NCBI RefSeq assembly: GCF_012033735.1
Contig: NZ_JAAVJD010000002.1
Location: 20,366-84,365, forward strand
DNA: 64,000 bases
Direction of reading: 5' to 3'
Origin: Streptomyces lonarensis
GTDB taxonomy: Bacteria > Actinomycetota > Actinomycetes > Streptomycetales > Streptomycetaceae
Shown: piece by piece, positions 25,329 to 33,257 of the stretch
How the letters are laid out: each line of letters begins with the position of its first letter
How positions within the stretch are numbered: the stretch's first letter is position 1
Program-made: the position numbers and the translations under genes
The notes under the pieces: model-generated
Databases searched by the model: none
What the model saw: only the letters and a program-made list of their open reading frames with translations
What the model was told of the DNA's origin: nothing

Positions 25329-26384
25329 TCAGCGGACGATGGTCTGCACTTCCTGCACCTGGACGGGCAGGGAGGAGCCGAACTCACCCGAAGGAAGATC
25401 ACCGCCGCTGCCGTCGGACCCCTCCCAGCTCACCTCCCACGTCACGGTAGCGCTCAGCTCGTAACCATCCCCACCGTGCGTCGCACGGTGATAGGTGACG
25501 CCACACGGCGGCGTCTCACCCTTCCGCGCACTCGTCCACTCCGCGCCGATCACGCCGGCCGACGACACCGCACACCCGCCCGACCCCGCATGAACCGTGG
25601 CATCCGCGGTCCCCGCGTCCAGCGAAACCGACACCGGCCGCGCCGTCACCGTCGACGACAGATTCGCGTAACCGTCCAACCGCGCCGTCACCGACACCGG
25701 TTCCAATTCCGACGCCGGCAACCACACCCACGTCGCCAGGTTCACCTTCTGCGCATCAGCAGCCGGGTTCACCTCGAAGGAGAGCTCAGGAATATGCACG
25801 TGCTCATACGCCAACTCCGCCAGCACCTGGGCGTCGGGGACTCCCGAAACACTCGGCGGCGGATCGGAGTGCTCGACCCAGAGATACGACTCGTCGCTGT
25901 AGCACGCCATCGCATCTTCGGTGCCGCGAGCATTCGGATTGGTGTGGACCCCCCACCACGTACCCTCGTCCGCCCGAGCAACGTTGTGATCCTCGTATTT
26001 ACCCTCCGGCCCGTAGAGCTTCTTGTGGTCCTGCCTCAGGTCGGATGTAAAACCGGGAGCCTCAGTCTTCTCCGCCATTGGCAACACATGACCGGTCCAC
26101 CACTTCTTGAACTCCTCGGCGGTCCACTTCGGAGCGAAGTAGCAGGCCGGGGGCTCCCACAATGTCTTCACCGGGCTCATCTGACCTGCGCCTGACGCGT
26201 CGCCGCCTTCCACAATGACCCCGACGAACGACGCCTCTGCGGAGAGCACGCCCCCATCGTGGCCCGCGGCACTCTCTCTCGACCTGTCGAGAAAGTTATC
26301 TGAGGACTGGGCCCAGGCTGCGTGAACGGGAACGCACAGAACTGCAGATACTACGAGAAAAACCCCCGCGCCCCTCAGTCGCAC
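25329..26384 (-). CDS. Secreted partner protein of the lipoprotein array (only intact copy)
   Basis: 351 residues from GTG 26384, which overlaps the LpG stop by 10 nt, so translation is probably coupled to LpG. MRLRGAGVFLVVSAVLCVPV is a Sec signal peptide, cleaved near AWA-QS (about residue 25). The mature protein has no membrane anchor. It shows a Trp/Tyr-rich N-terminal half (CYFAPKWTAEEFKKWWTGHV), the block YLWVEHSDPPPSVSGVPDAQ then VLAELAYEHVHIPELSFEVN, then VNLATWVWLPASELEPVSVT and a beta-rich C-terminal region with cysteines (GGCAVSSAG, PPCGVTYHRATHGGDGY). Comparable LAxxA-x-LPELxxxxNP-x-LATWxWL proteins are encoded in many Streptomyces as secreted proteins of unknown role. Function not assigned; it may act with the lipoproteins at the membrane surface. 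Confidence 0.8.
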   Translation of the reverse strand: MRLRGAGVFLVVSAVLCVPVHAAWAQSSDNFLDRSRESAAGHDGGVLSAEASFVGVIVEGGDASGAGQMSPVKTLWEPPACYFAPKWTAEEFKKWWTGHVLPMAEKTEAPGFTSDLRQDHKKLYGPEGKYEDHNVARADEGTWWGVHTNPNARGTEDAMACYSDESYLWVEHSDPPPSVSGVPDAQVLAELAYEHVHIPELSFEVNPAADAQKVNLATWVWLPASELEPVSVTARLDGYANLSSTVTARPVSVSLDAGTADATVHAGSGGCAVSSAGVIGAEWTSARKGETPPCGVTYHRATHGGDGYELSATVTWEVSWEGSDGSGGDLPSGEFGSSLPVQVQEVQTIVR

Positions 26385-27043
26385 GAGTCACCACCAGAGG
26401 CGGCAGTCCAGGAATCGACCTGCCAGACCCCGGCATCGTTGAGCACGTGCCGGAACGAATAGAGGCCCTGCTCATCGCCGTCCGGAAATTCTTCTCCGGT
26501 CTCCAGGTCGATCGAATAAGCATCGGAGAAGTCAACACAGTAGGAGGATGTCGCCATGCTATCCTCACGCATCGTCACAGACCTGTTGTAGTAACGAGTG
26601 GATCCACCAACTCGATAGCCGTCCTCGTGGAAGCCCGTAACCAGGTCCAGTGCGCTGGCATAGCCTTCGCCGGTCGCATAGAACTCGAGCGCGGGGCCCA
26701 CTTCTCCGGCAGCGATCGCCTCATCCACAGCTGAGGCGTAGCGGGCCTGATCGGCGAGGACGGCAAGCTCGTCCGGGTCGTCGGTGTCGACGTCCTCGAA
26801 CTCCTTGGTCATGTCCTCCGGGAGTTCGATCACCGGGCGGTCGATGCCGTCGTCCGGGGCGTCCGTGTCGGCTTCGGCGTCCGCGTCGTCCTCCGGCTCC
26901 TCCGGCTCGTCGTCCTCCGGTGGTGCCGAGGTCTGTGCGCCTGCGATGTCGTCGTCCGGCTCGGAGTCCCCGCCGGAGCACGACGTCAGCAGCAGACCGG
27001 CCGTCGCCGCGGCGACGACGGGCAGGACAAGGTGGCGCTTCAT
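26375..27043 (-). CDS. LpG: array lipoprotein, subfamily B, head of the array
   Basis: 222 residues from ATG 27043, with GGGGGAG upstream. Lipobox LLLTSC (Cys22), a long acidic linker (PEDDEPEEPEDDADAEADTD), domain EDMTKEFEDVDTDDPDELAV, DLVTGFHEDGYRVGGSTRYY, SSYCVDFSDAYSIDLETGE, DAGVWQVDSWTAASGGDSCD. First gene of the array in transcription order, with its own promoter at 27097-27135. Its stop overlaps the start of the intact secreted partner by 10 nt, so this pair is the reference for the ancestral two-gene cassette. Confidence 0.88.
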   Translation of the reverse strand: MKRHLVLPVVAAATAGLLLTSCSGGDSEPDDDIAGAQTSAPPEDDEPEEPEDDADAEADTDAPDDGIDRPVIELPEDMTKEFEDVDTDDPDELAVLADQARYASAVDEAIAAGEVGPALEFYATGEGYASALDLVTGFHEDGYRVGGSTRYYNRSVTMREDSMATSSYCVDFSDAYSIDLETGEEFPDGDEQGLYSFRHVLNDAGVWQVDSWTAASGGDSCD

Positions 27044-27096
27044 AGCGGTAACTCCCCCAACAACACGACAACGGAACAGCGGATCGACGTCACAGC

Positions 27097-27135
27097 ACGC
27101 TACCGACCCGCGACCCGACCGGCCAGACGCACCCC
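27097..27135 (-). promoter_or_regulatory. Shared array promoter element (LpG copy)
   Basis: CGGTAGCGT (27097-27105, minus sense), 54 nt upstream of the LpG ATG, with a GGGGTGCGTCTGG box upstream. It probably drives LpG, the partner, LpF and LpE as one transcript, because LpF and LpE lack the element. Confidence 0.6.
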
Positions 27136-27191
27136 GTACCGAACGCGTCACAAGCCGCCCACTCCGCCACCAACCCCACCACCAGGACACG

Positions 27192-27237
27192 CACGACGGG
27201 CCGGACACGCGCTGTCGCGCGTGTCCGGCCCGTCGTG
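27192..27237 (-). terminator. Strong hairpin terminator after alaS
   Basis: A perfect 21-bp stem, CACGACGGGCCGGACACGCG... (27192-27212) with its complement (27217-27237) and a 4-nt loop, 28 nt beyond the alaS stop. It insulates alaS from the lipoprotein array. Confidence 0.9.
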
Positions 27238-27265
27238 GTTCAGGGTCGGTCGAGAACTCCTGCCG

Positions 27266-29911
27266 TCAGCCCAGCAGCCCCGGCAGTCCGTCGAGGGTGG
27301 TGGCGAGGTCGGCCGCGGGGATGCCGCCGCCTTGGGCCACGTCGGCGCTGCCGCCGCCGCGCCCACCGAGCAGCCCCTTGACGACGTCGGCAGCGGACCG
27401 GCCGGCCTCCTTGGCCGCCTTGTTGACGGCGACGACCACGACGCCCTTGGGCCCGGCGCCCGCACCGACCACAGCCACACCCGGGGTGCGCTCGGGCAGC
27501 CGGTCGCGGATGGCGAGGGCCAGTTCGCGGGCACTGCCGCCGTCACCGTCGATGGTGGTGGTGACGGCGAGGGTGCCGGCGATGTCCCGTGCTGCGGCGG
27601 CCAGTTCGGTGGCGCGCCCCATGGACTCCTTGCGGCGCAGCTCGTTGATGGTGCGGTCGGCGGTCTTCAGCCGCTCCAGCAGCACACCGACGCGTTCGGT
27701 GAGCTGCTCGCGGGGCGCCTGGAGCTGCTCGGCGAGCTGGGCGACGAGGTCGCGCTCGCGCGCCAGGTAGGCGAAGCCCTCGACGCCGACGGCCGCTTCG
27801 ACGCGGCGCATGCCGGCGCCGACGGACGCCTCGCCGGTGAGGGCGATGGTGCCGACCTGCGAGGCGTGCTGGACGTGGGTGCCGCCGCAGAGTTCACGGG
27901 ACCAGGCGCCGCCGATCTCGACGACGCGGACCTTCTCGCCGTAGGTCTCGCCGAACAGCGCGAGCGCACCGAGTTCCTTGGCCTCGGCGAGCGGCATCCA
28001 CCGCACGCCGACCGGCAGGTCCTGGCGCAGCGCGCGGTTGGCGGCCTCCTCGACCTCGGAGCGGACGGTCGGGGAGAGCGCCCCGCGCCAGGGGAAGTCC
28101 AGGCGGAGGTAGCCGGGCCGGTTGTAGGAGCCGGCCTGGAGCGCGGCCGGGCCGAGGATCTGCCGGAGGGCGGCGTGCAGCACGTGGGTGCCGGAGTGGG
28201 CCTGGCGGGCGCCGGTGCGCCACTCGGCGTCGACCGCGGCGCGTACGGTGTCGCCGGGGGCGAGTTCACCGGCGGTGACGCGCACCTGGTGGACGACGAG
28301 CCCGGGGAGGGCGCGCTGCACGTCGAGGACCTCGGCCTCGGCGGAGGTGCCGGTCAGGCGGCCGGCGTCGGAGTCCTGGCCGCCGGACTCGGCGTAGAAC
28401 GGGGTGCGGTCCAGCACGACGGTGACGATGTCGCCGGCGGTGGCGACGGGCAGCGGCCCGGCGGGGCCGAGGAGGGCGAGGACCGTGGACTCGGTCTCCA
28501 GCGCCTCGTAGGCGACCCAGTCGGTGGGGCCGTTGGCGTCGAGCACGGTGCGGAGCGCGGCGGTGTCGGCGGCCCCGGCCTTGCGGTTGCGGGCGTCGGC
28601 GCGGGCGCGTTCCCGCTGTTCGGCCATGAGGGCGGCGAACCCGTCGCGGTCGACCTCGACGCCCTGTTCGGCGGCCATCTCCAGGGTGAGGTCGATGGGG
28701 AAGCCGTAGGTGTCGTGGAGGAGGAACGCCTGGGCGCCGGCGAGGGTGCTGCCGCCGTCGGCCTTGGTCTTCTCGACGGCGGTGTCGAGGACGGTGGTGC
28801 CCTGCTTGAGGGTCTTGCGGAAGGCGTCCTCCTCGCCGTAGGCCTGCTGTGAGATGCGCTCGAACTCCTCGGCCAGCTCGGGGTAGCTGGGCGACATGCA
28901 GTCGCGGGCGACGGGGAGCAGCTCGGGCAGGGCCGGGTCCTGGTAGCCGAGGAGGCGGGTGGCGCGGACGGCGCGGCGCAGGATGCGGCGCAGCACGTAG
29001 CCGCGGCCCTCGTTGCCGGGGGCGGTGCCGTCGGCGAGGAGCATCAGGCCGGTGCGGACGTGGTCGGCGATGACGCGGAGCCGGACGTCGTTCTCATGGT
29101 CGGCGCCGTAGCGGACGCCGGTGAGCTTGGCGGCGTGGTCGAGGATGGGCCGCGTCTCGTCGATCTCGTAGAGGTTGTCGACGCCCTGGAGGAGGCTGGC
29201 CATGCGCTCCAGGCCCATGCCGGTGTCGATGTTGCGGCGCGGGAGTTCGCCGAGGATCGGGAACCCGGACTTGCCGGGGCCCGCGCCGCGCTCGTACTGC
29301 ATGAAGACGAGGTTCCAGAACTCCATGTACCGGTCCTCGTCCACCTCCGGGCCGCCGGCGGGCCCGTAGGCGGGTCCGCGGTCGTAGTACAGCTCGGAGC
29401 AGGGGCCGCAGGGTCCGGGGACGCCCATGGACCAGAAGTTGTCCTCGTCGCCGCGGGCGACGATGCGGTCGTCGGGCAGGCCGGAGACGCGGCGCCAGAT
29501 CTCGCGGGACTCGTCGTCGCTGTGGTGGACGGTGGCCCAGATGCGGTCGGGGTCAAGGCCGTAGCCGCCCTGGTCCTGGGGGTTGGTGGACAGCTCCCAG
29601 GCGAACCGGATGGCGTCCTCCTTGAAGTAGTCGCCGAAGGAGAAGTTGCCGTTCATCTGGAAGAACGAACCGTGGCGCGTGGTCTTGCCGACCTCCTCGA
29701 TGTCGAGGGTGCGCACGCACTTCTGGACGCTGGTGGCGCGGTCCCACGGCGGGGTGGCCTCGCCGGTGAAGTAGGGCTTGAAGGGCACCATGCCGGCGTT
29801 GATGAAGAGGAGGGTGGGGTCCGGCGTCGGCAGCGGGGCGCTGGCGACGCGGTGGTGGCCGCGCTCGGCGAAGTAGTCCAGGAATCGGCGGCGGATCTCA
29901 GCGGTACGCAA
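27266..29911 (-). CDS. alaS: Alanyl-tRNA synthetase
   Basis: 881 residues, normal full length. Charges tRNA-Ala. Class II catalytic domain at 1-250 (GMVPFKPYFTGEATPPWDRA, RNIDTGMGLERMASLLQG), a tRNA-recognition helical domain to about 460, an editing domain at about 550-715 with the zinc motifs HSGTHVLH and CGGTH, and a C-terminal oligomerisation/DHHA1 domain (RGGGSADVAQGGGIPAADLA). All expected motifs are intact. In most actinobacteria alaS precedes ruvX, mltG and aroE; here it lies between tsaD and a lipoprotein array, so it may be a relocated or second copy. Confidence 0.95.
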   Translation of the reverse strand: MRTAEIRRRFLDYFAERGHHRVASAPLPTPDPTLLFINAGMVPFKPYFTGEATPPWDRATSVQKCVRTLDIEEVGKTTRHGSFFQMNGNFSFGDYFKEDAIRFAWELSTNPQDQGGYGLDPDRIWATVHHSDDESREIWRRVSGLPDDRIVARGDEDNFWSMGVPGPCGPCSELYYDRGPAYGPAGGPEVDEDRYMEFWNLVFMQYERGAGPGKSGFPILGELPRRNIDTGMGLERMASLLQGVDNLYEIDETRPILDHAAKLTGVRYGADHENDVRLRVIADHVRTGLMLLADGTAPGNEGRGYVLRRILRRAVRATRLLGYQDPALPELLPVARDCMSPSYPELAEEFERISQQAYGEEDAFRKTLKQGTTVLDTAVEKTKADGGSTLAGAQAFLLHDTYGFPIDLTLEMAAEQGVEVDRDGFAALMAEQRERARADARNRKAGAADTAALRTVLDANGPTDWVAYEALETESTVLALLGPAGPLPVATAGDIVTVVLDRTPFYAESGGQDSDAGRLTGTSAEAEVLDVQRALPGLVVHQVRVTAGELAPGDTVRAAVDAEWRTGARQAHSGTHVLHAALRQILGPAALQAGSYNRPGYLRLDFPWRGALSPTVRSEVEEAANRALRQDLPVGVRWMPLAEAKELGALALFGETYGEKVRVVEIGGAWSRELCGGTHVQHASQVGTIALTGEASVGAGMRRVEAAVGVEGFAYLARERDLVAQLAEQLQAPREQLTERVGVLLERLKTADRTINELRRKESMGRATELAAAARDIAGTLAVTTTIDGDGGSARELALAIRDRLPERTPGVAVVGAGAGPKGVVVVAVNKAAKEAGRSAADVVKGLLGGRGGGSADVAQGGGIPAADLATTLDGLPGLLG

Positions 29912-29963
29912 GGGATGCTCCGGGCGTCTGCGGGTCGGGGGGATCGGGCGGGCGGCGGCGGGG

Positions 29964-31043
29964 TCAGGCCGCCGCGGAGGCGGGTGTGCGTGCCGCGGGG
30001 GTGAGCGCCGCGTAGGTGAGGGGCGCGGAGGGGTCGATCGACAGGTCGAGCGGTGCGGGTTCGGCGCCGGAGCGGACGAGGAGGTCGCCGACGGCGGCGA
30101 TCATCGCGCCGTTGTCGGTGCACAGGCCCAGCGGGGGGACGCGCAGGGTGATGCCGGCGGATCGGCAGCGCTGCTCGGCGAGTTCGCGGACCCGGGAGTT
30201 GGCGGCGACGCCGCCGACGACGACGAGGGTGGAGACGTCGTGCTCGCGGCAGGCGTCGACGGCCTTGCGGGTGAGGACGTCGGCGACCGCTTCCTGGAGG
30301 GAGGCGGCGCCGTCGGCGACGGGGAGGTCGCGTCCTTCGGCGCGGTGCTGCTCGGACCAGCGGGCGGCGGCGGTCTTCAGGCCGGAGAAGGAGAAGGCGA
30401 AGCGGTGCCGTTCGTCGCGGGTGCCGGTGAGGGGGCGGGGGAAGGCGACGGCCTTCCGGTTGCCGTCGCGGGCGGCGCGGTCGATGGCGGGGCCGCCGGG
30501 GTAGGGCAGGCCGAAGACGCGGGCGACCTTGTCGAAGCACTCGCCGGCGGCGTCGTCGAGCGTGTCGCCGAGGTGGAGGATCGGATCGCGGACGAGGTCG
30601 CGGACGAGGAGCAGCGAGGTGTGGCCGCCCGAGACGATCAGCACCATGCAGGGTTCCGGCAGCGGGCCGTGTTCCAGGGTGTCGGCGGCGACGTGCCCGG
30701 CGAGGTGGTGCACGCCGTAGAGGGGGACGTCGAGCGCGTAGGCGATGCCCTTGGCGCCGGCGAGGCCGACCTGGAGGGCGCCGGAGAGGCCGGGTCCGGT
30801 GGTGACGGCGACCGCGCCGATGTCGGACATGGTGAGCCCGGCCCGGTCGAGCGCCTGCTGGACGACCGGGTTGAAGGAGTGGACGTGTGCGCGGGCGGCG
30901 ATCTCGGGGACGACACCGCCGTAGCGGGCGTGTTCGGCCATGCTGGAGGCGACGGCGTGGCCGAGCAGCTTGCCGTCCCGCACCAGTCCGGCGCCCGTCT
31001 CGTCACAGGACGATTCGATGCCCAGCACCACGCGACCTTGCAT
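29964..31043 (-). CDS. tsaD: tRNA N6-adenosine threonylcarbamoyltransferase
   Basis: 359 residues; ATG 31043 chosen because GGAGG lies 8 nt upstream, whereas the ATG at 31049 overlaps it. Transfers threonylcarbamoyl to A37 of ANN-decoding tRNAs, together with TsaB and TsaE. Kae1/TsaD hallmarks: [15 protein letters not shown] at the N-terminus, metal-binding HHLAGH at 112-117, [28 protein letters not shown] and CTDNGAMIA. In Streptomyces tsaD normally sits with tsaB, rimI and alr; none are here. It lies 52 nt upstream of alaS and is probably co-transcribed. Confidence 0.93.
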   Translation of the reverse strand: MQGRVVLGIESSCDETGAGLVRDGKLLGHAVASSMAEHARYGGVVPEIAARAHVHSFNPVVQQALDRAGLTMSDIGAVAVTTGPGLSGALQVGLAGAKGIAYALDVPLYGVHHLAGHVAADTLEHGPLPEPCMVLIVSGGHTSLLLVRDLVRDPILHLGDTLDDAAGECFDKVARVFGLPYPGGPAIDRAARDGNRKAVAFPRPLTGTRDERHRFAFSFSGLKTAAARWSEQHRAEGRDLPVADGAASLQEAVADVLTRKAVDACREHDVSTLVVVGGVAANSRVRELAEQRCRSAGITLRVPPLGLCTDNGAMIAAVGDLLVRSGAEPAPLDLSIDPSAPLTYAALTPAARTPASAAA

Positions 31044-31672
31044 GTCCATTCCTCCGTGCTTGCCTGAGGCATTCAGAGTAGAGCGCCCGGCGTGTCCGAC
31101 GCACACCGATAGCCGAGCCCGCCTCGGGGCGGACGGGTCGGGACGCGGGGGAGGACGGCGGCGCGCGGTGGGCGGGGGCGCGGGCCGGGGCGGGCCGGGC
31201 GCGGTGCGGCGGGGGTGCAGGGCGGCCGGCGGCGCGCCGGGGTGGTTGACGGGGGGCCGGTCCGTGGGGGCGCCCGGCCTGTGGTTGCACCGGGTGCCGC
31301 GATGCGGCGGCACCCGGTGCGGGCGGAGTGCTGGTCCGGCCGGGTTTCCCCTCGTCCCCCTCGTTGCGGGGTTGGCCGGTCCGCGACAGCTGCCGGTCGG
31401 CGCTCCGGTGAGCGGGGGCGACCGACCGGAATTCGATGGCTCCGCCCTCTTGCTGGCACGCAGTGCCACTGTCACAGTTGAGAGCAGCGCATCACAGATG
31501 AGCAGAGCCGTGATGCGCGATGCTCCGCCGCGCCAACAGCGGCCGCCTCGCGGTCACCATCACCGCCGACACCGCCGTCGGCGAACGGAACGGCACAGCC
31601 CGCCACGCCCCCGCACCGCCCGTCGACACCCCCGCGGCGCCCCACGCGCCGCCGCGACCACCGGGAGACGCC
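31044..31672. other. 629-base divergent gap with a strong hairpin (31287-31320)
   Basis: Between divergent tsaD and aceA, with no gene of convincing codon bias. A perfect 14-bp hairpin, GCACCGGGTGCCGC (31287-31300) with GCGGCACCCGGTGC (31307-31320), sits in the middle. A terminator between divergent genes makes little sense unless something short is transcribed here, such as a small RNA. It could instead be an operator or a roadblock between the two promoters. Confidence 0.5.
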
Positions 31673-33061
31673 ATGGCCCAGCACCAGCAGCCCCTCCACC
31701 CCCTCCGGACGCTCCGCAACGGCCACGCGCCGGGCGCCGCACCAGCACCCGCGCCGGCCACCGCGCCCGCGGGCAGCGCGGCGCACGGCGCGGGCCCGCA
31801 CGCCGACGAACTCGCCGTACGGTGGCGCACCGACCCCCGCTGGCACGGCATCACCCGCGACTACACCCCCGAGGACGTCCTGCGGCTCTCCGGCTCGGTG
31901 CGCGAGGAGCACACCCTCGCCCGCCGGGGTGCGGAACGCCTGTGGCGCCAGCTCCACGAACTCGACTACGTGCACGCCCTCGGCGCGATGACCGGCGGCC
32001 AGGCGGTCCAACAGGTCCGGGCCGGCCTCCAGGCCGTCTACCTCTCCGGCTGGCAGGTCGCGGCGGACGCCAACCAGGCCGGCCAGACCTACCCCGACCA
32101 GAGCCTCTACCCCGCCAACTCGGTGCCGCAGGTGGTCCGCCGCATCAACAACGCGCTGCTGCGCGCCGACGGCATCGCCGTCGCCGAGGGCGGCGGCGAC
32201 ACCACCGACTGGCTGGTGCCGATCGTCGCCGACGCCGAGGCGGGTTTCGGCGGACCGCTCAACGCCTTCGAGCTGACCAAGGCGCTCATCGCGGCAGGCG
32301 CCGCCGGCATCCACTACGAGGACCAGCTCGCCAGCGAGAAGAAGTGCGGCCACCTCGGCGGCAAGGTGCTGGTGCCGACCTCGCAGCACATCCGCACCCT
32401 CAACGCCGCCCGGCTGGCCGCGGACGTCTCCGACGTCCCCACGCTGGTGGTCGCCCGCACCGACGCGCTGGCGGCGAACCTGCTGACCACCGACGTGGAC
32501 GAACGCGACGCCCGGTTCACCACCGGAGAACGCACCGCCGAGGGCTTCTACCGGGTGCGGCCCGGCATGGCGCCGGTGATCTCCCGCGGCCTGGCGTACG
32601 CGCCCTACGCCGACCTGCTCTGGATGGAGACCGGCACCCCCGACCTGGCACAGGCCCGCGAGTTCGCCGAGGCGATACACGCCGAGTTCCCCGACCGGAT
32701 GCTCGCCTACAACTGCTCGCCGTCGTTCAACTGGCGGGCCGCGCTGGACGACGACAGCATCGCGGCCTTCCAGCGGGAACTGGGCGCCATGGGCTACCGG
32801 TTCCAGTTCATCACCCTGGCAGGGTTCCACTCCCTCAACCACGGCATGTTCGACCTCGCACGCGGTTACGCACGCTCCGGGATGACCGCCTATGTCGATC
32901 TCCAGGAGCGGGAGTTCGCCAGCCAACGCGACGGCTTCACCGCCGTCCGGCACCAACGCGAGGTCGGGACCGGCTACTTCGACCTCGTCGCCTCCGCCCT
33001 CAATCCGGCCGCGGAGACGCTCGCGCTGCGGGGCTCCACCGAGGAGCAGCAGTTCCACTGA
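31673..33061 (+). CDS. aceA: Isocitrate lyase
   Basis: 462 residues from ATG 31673, with GGGAG 6 nt upstream. Splits isocitrate to glyoxylate and succinate, the first step of the glyoxylate shunt. The catalytic KKCGH is at residues 223-227, and metal-binding [12 protein letters not shown] and [11 protein letters not shown] are intact. The N-terminal 45 residues are Ala/Pro-rich and poorly conserved. Followed 196 nt downstream by a malate synthase-like gene, the same order as the aceA-aceB pair known from Streptomyces. Confidence 0.94.
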   Translation: MAQHQQPLHPLRTLRNGHAPGAAPAPAPATAPAGSAAHGAGPHADELAVRWRTDPRWHGITRDYTPEDVLRLSGSVREEHTLARRGAERLWRQLHELDYVHALGAMTGGQAVQQVRAGLQAVYLSGWQVAADANQAGQTYPDQSLYPANSVPQVVRRINNALLRADGIAVAEGGGDTTDWLVPIVADAEAGFGGPLNAFELTKALIAAGAAGIHYEDQLASEKKCGHLGGKVLVPTSQHIRTLNAARLAADVSDVPTLVVARTDALAANLLTTDVDERDARFTTGERTAEGFYRVRPGMAPVISRGLAYAPYADLLWMETGTPDLAQAREFAEAIHAEFPDRMLAYNCSPSFNWRAALDDDSIAAFQRELGAMGYRFQFITLAGFHSLNHGMFDLARGYARSGMTAYVDLQEREFASQRDGFTAVRHQREVGTGYFDLVASALNPAAETLALRGSTEEQQFH

Positions 33062-33257
33062 GCTTGGCGTTCAACCGGGGCGCCGCCCCTGCTCCACCTG
33101 GGCGGGGAGCGGCCGCTCACCGACGCCTCGGCGCGGCATGCCTCGCCGGCCGCGTTCCCCCACCGCTCGACCCCGCCCCGGGCCCGTCGCCCGGGGCGGG
33201 CCGCCGGCACGGACCGCTCGGCCCGTCCCCTCCGCTCCCCGCCCCCCGGGAGGACCC

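Noticed and set aside
27032..28852. Long plus-strand frame (606 codons) opposite alaS
   Set aside because: Gly/Val/Ala-rich low-complexity translation typical of antisense shadows; alaS on the other strand is intact with all motifs.
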